64,000 nucleotides of DNA. Source: an uncultured Planococcus sp. Lineage in GTDB: Bacteria > Bacillota > Bacilli > Bacillales_A > Planococcaceae. Below, piece by piece: positions 1 through 8,432 of this stretch (its first letter is position 1; each line of letters starts with the position of its first letter). Position numbers and translations under genes: made by a program. A model generated the notes under the pieces. That model was not told the origin of the DNA. It searched no databases and was given only the letters and a program-made list of their open reading frames with translations. The stretch is from positions 310,001 through 374,000 of the forward strand of contig CANNAE010000004.1 of the NCBI GenBank assembly GCA_947502505.1, in the 5' to 3' direction.

Positions 1-1
1 G

Positions 2-226
2 TCAATGGACAAGCAGTTTGTCATCCATACGCCGCTCATGTGGCTCGATAAGGCGGGCGTCTGGGAATTGTCCGACCAGCTCGGCGCATTCGATTTCGTC
101 CAAACCGAAACTTTAACCTGTTACCATGGCATTCCGGCAACAGGCTGCGGCACGTGCCCATCATGCGTGCTGCGCAATGAAGGCTTGCAGACCTACTTGA
201 ACCAAAAGGCAGGTGCTGAAGCTTGA
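2..226 (+). CDS. queC: 7-cyano-7-deazaguanine synthase QueC, C-terminal part
   Basis: Only the last ~74 codons are in the window; the gene starts to the left. QueC is an ATP-dependent enzyme that turns 7-carboxy-7-deazaguanine into preQ0 in queuosine biosynthesis. The visible tail carries the family's zinc-binding cysteine cluster (C-Y-H-G, then GCGTCPSC), which identifies it well. Its TGA stop overlaps the ATG of queD (TGATG), so translation is probably coupled. The operon continues with queD and queE. Confidence 0.93.
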   Translation, partial: SMDKQFVIHTPLMWLDKAGVWELSDQLGAFDFVQTETLTCYHGIPATGCGTCPSCVLRNEGLQTYLNQKAGAEA

Positions 227-645
227 TGCAGCAATTTTATCCGTCTGTCGAACACCCGTATTGCTTTGAATTGAATAAAGACATGCATTTTTCCGCTGCC
301 CACTTTATCCCGGCTGACGAAGCCGGCAAATGCGCAAAAATGCATGGCCATACTTATCACTTGAATATAACGATTGCCGGCGACCAATTGAACAGCACCG
401 GCTTTCTGATCGACTTTAAACACTTGAAAGACCTGGTCCATAAACGCTACGACCATAGCGTATTGAATGACCACCCGGAATTTGGCGAGACCTTTCCGAC
501 AACCGAACTGCTTGCCCAGCAAATTCACGCAATGATCCAAGAAACGCTTGACCAAACGGCTAACCAACCGAAATGCCTGCAAGTCATTGTCCGCGAAACG
601 CCGACAAGTTATGTGATCTACCGGCCGAAGAAGGTGTCGTCATGA
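226..645 (+). CDS. queD: 6-carboxy-5,6,7,8-tetrahydropterin synthase QueD
   Basis: QueD converts dihydroneopterin triphosphate to 6-carboxytetrahydropterin, the first committed queuosine step. The 139-residue protein has the usual length of the small PTPS/QueD family. The zinc-binding histidines are seen in HFSAAHF and in MHGHTYH, with the catalytic cysteine just before the second motif (GKCAKMHGH). The ATG at 226 overlaps the queC stop and is preferred over the TTG one codon upstream. Its stop overlaps the queE start as ATGA. Confidence 0.95.
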   Translation: MQQFYPSVEHPYCFELNKDMHFSAAHFIPADEAGKCAKMHGHTYHLNITIAGDQLNSTGFLIDFKHLKDLVHKRYDHSVLNDHPEFGETFPTTELLAQQIHAMIQETLDQTANQPKCLQVIVRETPTSYVIYRPKKVSS

Positions 646-1349
646 AAATCCCTGTAATGGAAATATTCGGCCCGACGATTCAAGGCGAGGGCATGGTCAT
701 GGGACAGAAGACGATGTTCGTCCGGACAGCCGGATGCGATTATTCCTGTTCTTGGTGCGATTCCAAGTTTACATGGGATGGTACCGGCAAAAGCACGGCG
801 ATGGCTGCCAGTGATATTGTAGCCGAGCTTGAACAGCTCGGAAAAGACGCATTTTCCCACGTCACCATCTCCGGTGGCAACCCAGCTCTTTACAAAGGCA
901 TCGCAGAACTCGTTGAACAATGCGGCGAACGCGGCTGGCGCACCGCTGTTGAAACGCAAGGCAGCATCTGGCAGGACTGGCTCACGGAAATCGATGAAGT
1001 GACGGTATCCCCGAAACCGCCAAGCTCAGGCATGATTTTGGACTATTCCAAGCTCGATGCAATGCTTGTCAGGCTATCTGCGGCTCAAGCCAGCCTGAAA
1101 GTCGTCGTATTTGATGAAGCCGATTTCTTTTTCGCGGAACAGCTTCACTTGCGCTATCCCACATTCCCGTTCTTTTTACAAGTCGGCAATGATGACACGC
1201 AAACGACCGAAGATGAACAATTGGTCCAGCATTTGCTCGGCCGTTACCAATGGCTGATCGATATGCATCTGTCATCGCCCGCTCTCAACGACGCCAAAGT
1301 ACTGCCTCAGCTCCACACATTGTTATGGGGCAATAAACGCGGTGTCTAA
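642..1349 (+). CDS. queE: 7-carboxy-7-deazaguanine synthase QueE (radical SAM)
   Basis: QueE rearranges 6-carboxytetrahydropterin to 7-carboxy-7-deazaguanine using a 4Fe-4S cluster and S-adenosylmethionine. The protein is 235 residues. The cluster motif is the CxxxCxxC seen as CDYSCSWC near residue 31, preceded by the substrate-binding segment FGPTIQGEG. The ATG at 642 overlaps the queD stop; a longer upstream reading would run through queD and is rejected. This is the last gene of the queCDE run and is followed by a strong terminator. Confidence 0.95.
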   Translation: MKIPVMEIFGPTIQGEGMVMGQKTMFVRTAGCDYSCSWCDSKFTWDGTGKSTAMAASDIVAELEQLGKDAFSHVTISGGNPALYKGIAELVEQCGERGWRTAVETQGSIWQDWLTEIDEVTVSPKPPSSGMILDYSKLDAMLVRLSAAQASLKVVVFDEADFFFAEQLHLRYPTFPFFLQVGNDDTQTTEDEQLVQHLLGRYQWLIDMHLSSPALNDAKVLPQLHTLLWGNKRGV

Positions 1350-1357
1350 CTGGCACA

Positions 1358-1405
1358 ATAAAAACCGGCCCGATCGCCTTTAATTGGCGGTCGGGCCGGT
1401 TTTTG
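1358..1405. terminator. Bidirectional terminator between queE and the zinc-ribbon gene
   Basis: An 18-bp GC-rich stem (AAAACCGGCCCGATCGCC and its complement, loop TTTAATT) has T-runs on both sides. It lies between two convergent genes and can serve both. Confidence 0.85.
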
Positions 1406-1421
1406 GGTAATGCTGGATTGC

Positions 1422-1751
1422 TTAAGCTTTTTTCACGAACTCCGATTTCAACTGCATCGCGCCGAAGCCCTCGATTTTGCACTCGATATTATGGTCGCCC
1501 TCGACGAGCCGGATGCTTTTGACTTTCGTGCCGATTTTCAAAGGATTGGAACTGCCCTTCACTTTTAAATTTTTGAGGACCGTGACCGCATCCCCGTCTT
1601 GCAAGATGTTTCCGACGGCATCGCGCACCACTGTTTCCTGCGGCTGATCGGCCGGGTCCCATTCATGCGCGCATTCCGGGCACACCATCACCGCTCCATC
1701 TTCATACGTATACCCAGATCCGCATATCGGGCAATTCGGCAACTCCACCAT
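1422..1751 (-). CDS. PhnA/YjdM-type zinc-ribbon protein
   Basis: A 109-residue protein with an N-terminal zinc ribbon (CPICGSGY near residue 7, CPEC near 24) followed by a small beta-rich domain of the type called PhnA or YjdM. The old link to alkylphosphonate use comes from gene position in Escherichia coli and is not a demonstrated activity. No phosphonate gene is nearby. It appears to be a single-gene unit whose 3' end shares the terminator with queE. The family assignment is firm; the cellular role is not known. Confidence 0.85.
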   Translation of the reverse strand: MVELPNCPICGSGYTYEDGAVMVCPECAHEWDPADQPQETVVRDAVGNILQDGDAVTVLKNLKVKGSSNPLKIGTKVKSIRLVEGDHNIECKIEGFGAMQLKSEFVKKA

Positions 1752-1811
1752 GTTTTTATCATCTCCCCTAATTCACGCTGCGCTTAGTATACCAAATCGC
1801 CGCAAGCTGGA

Positions 1812-2231
1812 TCACCTGACTACGAGAACTGGGCATTCCGCGTGGTTGACGACTTTGTGGCTGACGCTGCCGAGCATGACTTCACGGATCGGCGACAATC
1901 CACGGCTGCCGACGACCAGCAGATCGTACTGCTTGTCCTTGGTCATCTTGACGATAGCAGGTCCCGGGAGGCCATGCAGCACTTCCACTTGGTGGAATAT
2001 TTTTTCCCTATCGAGCATTTCGGCAACCGGCTGGATTTTCTTTTTCCTGGCCAAGTCGAATTCCATTGCCGAAGCGTCATGGATCACTTCGTTCTCGTCT
2101 TCCTTATAATCGGAAACATAGACGACCGTTACTTCCGCCCCCTCAACCAAACTAGCGATCTTCACAGCTTCTTTAGCTGCACGGACCGAGTTTTCCGAAC
2201 CGTCGACAGCCAATAAGATGTTCTGATACAT
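1812..2231 (-). CDS. Universal stress protein (UspA family)
   Basis: A 139-residue single-domain Usp protein. It starts MYQNILLAVDGSENS, typical of the first strand and Asp of the fold, and ends with the ATP-binding signature GSRG-x9-GSVS near residues 107-122. Proteins with this signature bind ATP and are induced by stress in many bacteria. The ATG at 2231 is preceded by a good ribosome-binding site (AAAGGAGTGGGAGT). I see no sigma-B-like promoter directly upstream. The target process cannot be inferred. Confidence 0.9.
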   Translation of the reverse strand: MYQNILLAVDGSENSVRAAKEAVKIASLVEGAEVTVVYVSDYKEDENEVIHDASAMEFDLARKKKIQPVAEMLDREKIFHQVEVLHGLPGPAIVKMTKDKQYDLLVVGSRGLSPIREVMLGSVSHKVVNHAECPVLVVR

Positions 2232-2318
2232 ACTCCCACTCCTTTCTAGCTAATCATTCTCTTGTCTCCTTACGCTATTCGCCGTTGCCTGAAAAGTTCC
2301 TGCCTTTTTCCGGAAACG

Positions 2319-2352
2319 AAAAAACCGGCCTTATTGGAATAGGCCGGTTTGC
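2319..2352 (-). terminator. Terminator after ytxK
   Basis: AAACCGGCCTA and its complement form a hairpin around a short loop. On the minus strand it is followed by a T-run, just downstream of the methyltransferase stop. Confidence 0.8.
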
Positions 2353-2356
2353 GTCT

Positions 2357-3277
2357 TTATTTATTTTCTTTGAACCATCCGTTGACTTGCGTAAAGAATT
2401 TCGCCATCGTTTCCGGCTTGGACATGTTCGGGACACGCGCGAGGAGCACTTCTTTCGGTGCTTTCAAGCCGTCCTGCTTTTTCTGCAAAACCAATACGGC
2501 CTTTGCATGCTGGGCGTTTTTGAAGATATTCTCCGGCAATTCCATGACAGCCTGTATATGTGCCTGATTTTTCAGGAAGCTGTGCAATTGGCCGGCAAGC
2601 GGAGATTCAAAAATATTCCTTGGGATGACAAAGAATAAATAGCCGCCTGCTTTCGTATGCTTCAAAGATTGCTCGATGAACAAATGATGGGCATAGGACA
2701 TGCCTTCTTCGGCTTTCAATTCGTAGTTCGAGGCAGTCGCTTCATCCGGGTAATAACCTACCGGCAAATCGGAAACGACGCAATCGACTGGATCGATCAA
2801 TAGCGGCTGCAGGGCGTCCTGCAAATAAAACGTCACTGGCTGCTCGATCAAATTGCCAATATTCGATGCCAAACGGATCAGCAAATCATCGAGTTCGACA
2901 GCTGTCCCGCTCATGCGCCCGTCCAGATAGTTCATCACGGTAAACAATAAATTGCCAGTGCCCGCTGCCGGGTCCAAGACAGTCGCTTGCTGTTCTTTGA
3001 CGAATAGCTCCACCAGATAGCCGATCAATAGCCCAAGAGCATCCGGCGTCATTTGGTGATGGGGCTGGACATGCTCTTTCATGCCTTTTAGTATCGACAA
3101 CTGGATCGCTTTTCGCATATCTTCTTTCGTTGCATCTTCTGCGATGCTCAATTGCCCGTCCAGCCAGCGCTCAGTCGTCGTGAGCAAACTTTCTAAATAG
3201 GAATTTTCTTCCTGTTTTTGGATCGACACCGTTTCATTGTCGATCGCCGTAAAAATGCTTTCCATAGATGAATTCAT
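2357..3277 (-). CDS. ytxK: Class I SAM-dependent DNA methyltransferase-like protein YtxK
   Basis: A 306-residue member of the N6-adenine methyltransferase fold family, called YtxK in B. subtilis where it also lies next to tpx. The SAM-binding motif I is seen as VLDPAAGTGNLLF near residue 101. The catalytic motif usually written (N/D)PP(Y/F) appears as DLPVGYYP, a variant characteristic of this subfamily. No restriction partner is nearby, so it is probably not part of a restriction-modification system. It is read from its ATG just after tpx; a terminator-like hairpin lies between the two. Confidence 0.85.
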   Translation of the reverse strand: MNSSMESIFTAIDNETVSIQKQEENSYLESLLTTTERWLDGQLSIAEDATKEDMRKAIQLSILKGMKEHVQPHHQMTPDALGLLIGYLVELFVKEQQATVLDPAAGTGNLLFTVMNYLDGRMSGTAVELDDLLIRLASNIGNLIEQPVTFYLQDALQPLLIDPVDCVVSDLPVGYYPDEATASNYELKAEEGMSYAHHLFIEQSLKHTKAGGYLFFVIPRNIFESPLAGQLHSFLKNQAHIQAVMELPENIFKNAQHAKAVLVLQKKQDGLKAPKEVLLARVPNMSKPETMAKFFTQVNGWFKENK

Positions 3278-3297
3278 AAATCTCCGTCCTCAATAAG

Positions 3298-3325
3298 GAA
3301 ACCCACTCGGCAAGAGTGGGTTTCT
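3298..3325 (-). terminator. Terminator after tpx
   Basis: GAAACCCACTC and its complement enclose a short loop immediately after the tpx stop. The tail has few T residues, so partial read-through into ytxK is likely. Confidence 0.6.
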
Positions 3326-3330
3326 TGGTA

Positions 3331-3837
3331 TTAGTTTGTTAGTTTCTTGACTGCTTCGAGCGCTTTGTCGTAATCAGGGTGATCGGTGCCTTCTGCCACA
3401 TATTCCACGTAACTCACTTTTCCGTCTTTGTCGACTACGAAAATGGAACGTGCCAATAAGCGCAGCTCCTGCATCGTCAAGCCGTACGCTTCACCGAACG
3501 AAAGGTCGCGGTGGTCCGATAATGTCGTGATCGAGTCTACACCGTTAATTTCTGTCCAGCGCTTCTGTGCGAATGGCAAGTCACAAGAAACCGTCAACAC
3601 TTCGACGTCTTCCCCTAGCGATACCGCTTCTTCGCTGAAACGTTTTGTCTGGTCGGAACATACTCCTGTATCAAGTGATGGAACGACACTGACCAAAAGC
3701 ACTTTGCCTTTGAAATCATGTAAAGTCTTCGGTTCCAGGCTATTCGATAGCGCCGTGAAATCCGGTGCCTGGTCGCCCACTTTCACTTCATTGCCTGGCA
3801 ATGTTACAGGGTTTTGCTTGAATGTGATTTGTACCAA
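3331..3837 (-). CDS. tpx: Thiol peroxidase Tpx
   Basis: A 168-residue atypical 2-Cys peroxiredoxin that reduces hydrogen peroxide and organic peroxides with electrons from thioredoxin. The peroxidatic cysteine is in TGVCSDQTKRF near residue 60 and the resolving cysteine in SCDLPFA near 94. The start is TTG (TTG-GTA-CAA), nine bases after a GGGAGG site; no ATG fits. In B. subtilis two sporulation-linked genes lie between tpx and the RDD gene; here they are missing. Confidence 0.95.
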   Translation of the reverse strand: MVQITFKQNPVTLPGNEVKVGDQAPDFTALSNSLEPKTLHDFKGKVLLVSVVPSLDTGVCSDQTKRFSEEAVSLGEDVEVLTVSCDLPFAQKRWTEINGVDSITTLSDHRDLSFGEAYGLTMQELRLLARSIFVVDKDGKVSYVEYVAEGTDHPDYDKALEAVKKLTN

Positions 3838-3873
3838 AATGCAACGCCTCCCTTTCAGATTACCTTTATCATA

Positions 3874-4443
3874 CTAAATGCTTTCACTTTCATGCAACCG
3901 AGACCCTTCCAGCCGTTTTTTCGCCATCTGCTGTTTCCGGTAAGCATCCTCGTGGACAACCGTGGTATCTGCGATGAAATCATGGACGCCTTGCTTTAAA
4001 GCAGTGAATCCAACAATCCAGTACAAAGGCAAGATGGTCACTGAAATAAAGCGGCCGATCCATTCGCGGAATAATAATGTGGACCACGATAGCCGATCGG
4101 TTTTCAATGAAACGACGCGCAGGCCGAAAACCATCTTGCCGAGCGTCTGCGCAAAGAATTTCGTCATCAAGACGAAATAACCGTAAAAGACGAGCGCGGT
4201 CAAAATCGCATAAGGCGCATACCAGGAAGTTTCAGCCGTGTCCCAGCCGAAGAGCGCAAACAAGGGCCGGATCAAGATCGAAGACACTGCCGAAATGACC
4301 AATAAATCGATCAGATACGCCCAAAAGCGCATCCAAAATCCTGCCGGCTTGCGTTCGTAAAAAAGGATTTTATCGTTTGCCGGCCGGGTCGGCGGAGTTG
4401 CATCCGCCCGCCCCGCCGCATCATTATTGACGTGATCAGTCAT
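3874..4443 (-). CDS. RDD family membrane protein (YteJ-like)
   Basis: A 189-residue membrane protein with a Pro/Ala-rich cytoplasmic N-terminus, then the RDD domain starting FWMRFWAYLIDLLVIS. The Arg and Asp that name the family lie in that first membrane helix; two further hydrophobic segments follow. It sits 14 bases downstream of sppA in the same orientation, as yteJ does in B. subtilis. In B. subtilis YteJ is reported to work with SppA in resistance to lantibiotics; a similar role here is inference. Ribosome-binding site AAGGAGGTGG. Confidence 0.85.
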   Translation of the reverse strand: MTDHVNNDAAGRADATPPTRPANDKILFYERKPAGFWMRFWAYLIDLLVISAVSSILIRPLFALFGWDTAETSWYAPYAILTALVFYGYFVLMTKFFAQTLGKMVFGLRVVSLKTDRLSWSTLLFREWIGRFISVTILPLYWIVGFTALKQGVHDFIADTTVVHEDAYRKQQMAKKRLEGSRLHESESI

Positions 4444-4457
4444 GCTTCTCCACCTCC

Positions 4458-5471
4458 TTAGTTTTCACCGTATAGATACATCATGCGCGGGCCGCTGTTT
4501 TGGGATAGCATGTCCGAGATAAACTTCGTTTCCATGTCCATGCCAAAGAGTGATCCGGCCTTCATTGCGAATAGCGACGACCAGTCATCGCCAGCACCAT
4601 ATTCGAAAACTTCGCCACCTGCTAGGTCGAAATCATCGCGCATTGCCTGGATGACATCTTCTGCAAAGCCGAAATCGTCCGCCAGGTTCGCTTCCACTGC
4701 CTGGCGCCCGTTCATGATGCGGCCATCTGCGTATTCTTTCACTTCCGCTTCAGTCATGTTGCGGCCTTCTTCGATTACATCAACGAATTCTTCATAAGAA
4801 CTATCGAGCATTTCCTGCAAAAGGGCACGCTCATCGTCTGTCATTTCACGCGTCGGGCTCATGATGTCCTTGTACGGACCCGATTTGATGGTGACAAAAT
4901 CCACGCCGTAGCGCTCTGCCAATTCACCGTAATTGACGCTTTGCATGATTACGCCAATCGATCCCGTCAATGTTTCTTCGCTGACGAAAATCTTTTCAGC
5001 GGGAGCGGCGATATAATAACCGCCAGATGCAGCCATGGCTCCCATCGATACGTAAAGCGGTTTACCCATCTCATCCTGGATCTCTTTGATCTTGTCATGG
5101 ATCTGTGCAGACTCGACGACCCCGCCGCCTGGAGAATTGACTTTCAAGACGACGCCTTTGACGCTGCTGTCTTCTTTAATGGCTTCTAATTGTTCCATGA
5201 ACAAATCATGATTATAGCCGGCAGCGGCAAATAAGGAAGACTCTCCCGTATCCTGTATCGCCCCGTCTACATTCAATACGGCGATCCGGTTGGATGCATC
5301 GCCTGATTCGATTACTTGTTCACTCAAGGCTGTCTGTTCCATTCCTGTCCAATCATCAAATGACGAAGTGAAATCCGATTGCAATACTGCAAATGCCGAG
5401 TTAATAACCAGTGATATCCCAAGCAAGGCAGCAGCTGCAAGCAAGGCGACCCATCGTTTTGTGTTCATCAT
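4458..5471 (-). CDS. sppA: Signal peptide peptidase SppA
   Basis: A 337-residue membrane-anchored serine protease that degrades cleaved signal peptides. One N-terminal membrane helix (about residues 7-29) is followed by the S49 protease domain. The catalytic serine lies in AMAASGGYYIA near residue 150 and the lysine in SGPYKDIMSPTRE near 200, matching the Ser-Lys dyad of the Bacillus enzyme. Two ATGs are adjacent; the first follows AGGAGGG at good spacing. It forms an operon with the RDD protein. Confidence 0.95.
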   Translation of the reverse strand: MMNTKRWVALLAAAALLGISLVINSAFAVLQSDFTSSFDDWTGMEQTALSEQVIESGDASNRIAVLNVDGAIQDTGESSLFAAAGYNHDLFMEQLEAIKEDSSVKGVVLKVNSPGGGVVESAQIHDKIKEIQDEMGKPLYVSMGAMAASGGYYIAAPAEKIFVSEETLTGSIGVIMQSVNYGELAERYGVDFVTIKSGPYKDIMSPTREMTDDERALLQEMLDSSYEEFVDVIEEGRNMTEAEVKEYADGRIMNGRQAVEANLADDFGFAEDVIQAMRDDFDLAGGEVFEYGAGDDWSSLFAMKAGSLFGMDMETKFISDMLSQNSGPRMMYLYGEN

Positions 5472-5529
5472 GTTTCTGTTCCCTCCTTAAGTATTCCAGT
5501 TAACTATACGGTATAGACTTCAAAATGTT

Positions 5530-6501
5530 TCACTTTCCGCTAAATTCAGCGCCCACCAAACGGCGATTTTTTCTCGATCGCCTTGCTTCCAAAATTTTCG
5601 AGCCGGTGAACAGGACCAAGGCACTCCAGATGAAGGAGAAGGAAATCACCGATATCAAGCCGAATTTCTCTCCGTATAGGAAGACGCCAATCAACAGCAT
5701 CAAGCTCGGAGCGATGTATTGGAGAAAGCCGATCATGTATAAAGGGATCAGCGGCGCGCCCATCGCGAACAATAATAGCGGTACCGCCGTCAAGAAGCCG
5801 CTGAGGATGACAAGCAAGTCGGTGGAAACACCGCTATGCAAAAATGCGGCACGGTCAATCGAAAACAAATAGACGTAGTAAGCAGTCGCGAACGGCAGCA
5901 CGAACATCGTCTCGATCGCAAGGCCCCTCAGCGCATTTAATTGGATGGTCTTTTTGATCAATCCATAAAACGCAAAGCTAAATGCCATGCCAAGTGCCAG
6001 CCATGGCAAAGTCCCATAGGAAATCGTAATGACTGACACGCCGATTGCCGCAAGCACAAACGCGATTTTAACGGCAGGCGATAATTTCTCTTTTAAAAAG
6101 AACGAACCGAGCAAAACGGAAATCAGCGGGTTGATGTAATAGCCTAGGCTGGTTTCGACGATGCGGTCGTTGGTCACCGCATAAATATAGAAAAACCAAT
6201 TTGCCGAAATGAGAAATGAGGCAAGCATCAATAGGAAAAAAGTTTTCTTCGATTTCCATAAAGACTTTACATCATCCATAAACTGCTTGCCGCCACCTGT
6301 CAGGACGATAAAGCCAAGCGTCAGCCAAAACGCCCAAAAAATGCGCCCTGCCAACAATTCATCAGCGGGCACATGGTCGACTTGCTTCCAGAATATCGGG
6401 AGAAATCCCCAAATCGTATAAGTTAGTATCGTAAGCAAGGTTCCTTTTTTTTCTTCAGTCATCTTCGCATCGCGCACCATTCTTAAAGTATTTTTATTCA
6501 C
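5530..6501 (-). CDS. rarD: RarD-type EamA family transporter
   Basis: A polytopic membrane protein of the drug/metabolite transporter superfamily with about ten hydrophobic segments. The family signature TIWGFLPIFWK occurs near residue 29. RarD proteins are predicted permeases and the substrate is not established. The start is uncertain: the long form begins with GTG at 6501 and gives 323 residues; an ATG at 6462 gives 310, closer to the family start (MTEEKKG). No strong ribosome-binding site decides between them. Confidence 0.85.
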   Translation of the reverse strand: MNKNTLRMVRDAKMTEEKKGTLLTILTYTIWGFLPIFWKQVDHVPADELLAGRIFWAFWLTLGFIVLTGGGKQFMDDVKSLWKSKKTFFLLMLASFLISANWFFYIYAVTNDRIVETSLGYYINPLISVLLGSFFLKEKLSPAVKIAFVLAAIGVSVITISYGTLPWLALGMAFSFAFYGLIKKTIQLNALRGLAIETMFVLPFATAYYVYLFSIDRAAFLHSGVSTDLLVILSGFLTAVPLLLFAMGAPLIPLYMIGFLQYIAPSLMLLIGVFLYGEKFGLISVISFSFIWSALVLFTGSKILEARRSRKNRRLVGAEFSGK

Positions 6502-6550
6502 GAAATAATAGACCCATTATATGCCTGCCCTATTGGAAAGTAAATACAGC

Positions 6551-6579
6551 AAAAGCCCCCGGTATGAGCGGAGGCTTTT
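6551..6579 (-). terminator. Terminator after mbcS
   Basis: AAAAGCCTCCG pairs with CGGGGGCTTTT on the minus strand, about ten bases after the mbcS stop. Confidence 0.75.
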
Positions 6580-6589
6580 GGAAAAATTA

Positions 6590-8164
6590 TTATTTTTTTG
6601 CGTTTTCCGCTTGTCGCAGTTCGACACGGCGGATCTTTCCTGATGCCGTTTTCGGCAACTCAGCGCGAAACTCGATGGCCCGCGGGTATTTATATGGCGC
6701 CGTCAATTCCTTGACGTGATTCTGGAGTTCTTTGATGAGTTCGTCTCCGCTTTCATGGCCTTCAGTCAACACCACAAAAGCTTTGACGATGGTCCCGCGG
6801 ATTTCATCCGGTGAACCGATAACGGCACATTCCTGGACAGCGGGATGTTTAACGAGCGCATCTTCTACTTCGAACGGCCCGATCGTATAGCCGGAGGAAA
6901 TGATGATATCGTCTCCGCGCCCCTCGAACCAAAAGAAACCGTCGCCGTCTTTCGATGCTTTGTCGCCCGTTACGTAATAATCCCCGCGGAATTGCATTTG
7001 GGTGCGCTCTGCATCCTTGAAATATTCCTTGAAGAGCGCTGGCGTCTCGACATGGACGGCGATGTCGCCGACTTCTCCTGCCTTGCAGGGCTCTCCGTTG
7101 TCATCAATAATTTCCACCCGGTTGCCCGGCGTCGGTTTACCCATCGAACCTTTGCGGCCTTCCTTGCCTTTCATCGTGCCGACGAGCAATGTATTTTCCG
7201 TTTGGCCATAACCGTCGCGGACATCTAGCCCGAAATGCTTCCGGAAGACATCGATCACTTCCGCATTTAAAGGTTCGCCCGCCGACACTGCACTATGAAG
7301 CGCGCTCAAATCGTGTTTCGCTAACTCTTTCTGCTTCGCCATCAAACGGTATTCAGTCGGCGTACAGCACAATACATTTACCTGGCGCTGTTCGAGCAGT
7401 TCCAGGTAAACTGCCGGGTCGAATTTTCCGTTATAGACAAACGCCGTCGCGCCGCTTCCGAGCGTGGCAAGAAACGGGCTCCAGATCCATTTTTGCCAGC
7501 CAGGGCTTGCCGTCGCCCAAACCAAATCGCCTTTTTCCGCACCGAGCCAATGCTCGGCAGAAGTGCGCAAATGGGCATAGGCCCAGCCGTGGCTATGGAC
7601 GACGCCTTTCGGATTGCCGGTCGTCCCTGAGGTATATGAAAGAAACGCCATATCATCATTTTTGGTCGGCGCCGCTTCGTAGCGGTCAGAAGCCGCTGCT
7701 ATTTCATCCGTCAAGGAAATCCAAGATTCCGGTCCGTGGCCGATGACAAAGTTCTTCAGCCCTGCGAGTTCCTGGACGCCTTCAAATTGGCCCAAAAACG
7801 GCTCATAGGCGATGACCGCTTTGGCTTCGCTATGATTCAGCCGGTAAGAAATGTCTTTTGCCCGCAGCATCTCTGAACTCGGAATGACAGCGAGCCCCGC
7901 TTTCAAAGCGCCGATATAGACGACATAAGCTTCGATGAGCCGTGGCACCATAACCAAGACCACATCGCCTTTTTTCAAGCCTGCCGTTTCGAAGCTGTTC
8001 GCTGCGCGATTCGCTTGTTTGATCAAATCATCGTATGTAACTTCTTTCTTTTCCCCTTTATCATTTTCCCAGATAATCGCCTTGCGACCGTCTTCCTTGG
8101 CAAACCGTTCGAATTCTTCCACCAAATTATAGTTTTCAGGTGCCAATAATTGTTCGCGTTTCAT
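6590..8164 (-). CDS. mbcS: Acyl-CoA synthetase, medium/branched-chain type (MbcS/YtcI)
   Basis: A 524-residue AMP-forming acyl-CoA ligase. The ATP-binding motif is SYTSGTTGNPKG near residue 175, and the C-terminal lid carries the conserved lysine in PKTASGKIRR. In B. subtilis the homolog is also upstream of thiI and activates short branched-chain acids for fatty acid synthesis; that specificity is inferred from synteny and family. The ATG at 8164 is preferred over 8185 because AAAGGGGAGA sits eight bases before it. The small acid-soluble spore protein gene found between this gene and thiI in Bacillus is absent. Confidence 0.85.
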   Translation of the reverse strand: MKREQLLAPENYNLVEEFERFAKEDGRKAIIWENDKGEKKEVTYDDLIKQANRAANSFETAGLKKGDVVLVMVPRLIEAYVVYIGALKAGLAVIPSSEMLRAKDISYRLNHSEAKAVIAYEPFLGQFEGVQELAGLKNFVIGHGPESWISLTDEIAAASDRYEAAPTKNDDMAFLSYTSGTTGNPKGVVHSHGWAYAHLRTSAEHWLGAEKGDLVWATASPGWQKWIWSPFLATLGSGATAFVYNGKFDPAVYLELLEQRQVNVLCCTPTEYRLMAKQKELAKHDLSALHSAVSAGEPLNAEVIDVFRKHFGLDVRDGYGQTENTLLVGTMKGKEGRKGSMGKPTPGNRVEIIDDNGEPCKAGEVGDIAVHVETPALFKEYFKDAERTQMQFRGDYYVTGDKASKDGDGFFWFEGRGDDIIISSGYTIGPFEVEDALVKHPAVQECAVIGSPDEIRGTIVKAFVVLTEGHESGDELIKELQNHVKELTAPYKYPRAIEFRAELPKTASGKIRRVELRQAENAKK

Positions 8165-8377
8165 CCCATTCTCCCCTTTGCCCATGAACTAATATTATTC
8201 TCGTATCATTATACAGCAACTGTTTAACAATTCAAAATAATTATTTAAAAATCCATTTCATCCTACTACACTGATTTTACTAGTTAATCTCCTCTGTTTT
8301 TTCAGCATGTTTTTTTAATGGCATATGAATATTTCACCTTATTGTTCTTATGCAATAACGAATCCCTTTATAATAAA

Positions 8378-8419
8378 AGCCCTGCGAGGAACTTGGTTCA
8401 AGTTCTTCGCAGGGCTAGC
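8378..8419 (-). terminator. Terminator after thiI
   Basis: AGCCCTGCGAAGAACTT pairs with its near-complement around a five-base loop. The T-rich tail is on the minus strand. Confidence 0.85.
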
Positions 8420-8432
8420 CATGTTCATCGGC

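Noticed and set aside
193..582. Long open frame opposite queD
   Set aside because: It is the complement of a conserved gene, has no family features and would overlap a coupled operon completely.
2357..3277. YtxK as part of a restriction-modification or phage-defence system
   Set aside because: No endonuclease, specificity subunit or defence gene is near, and the synteny with tpx is that of a housekeeping gene.
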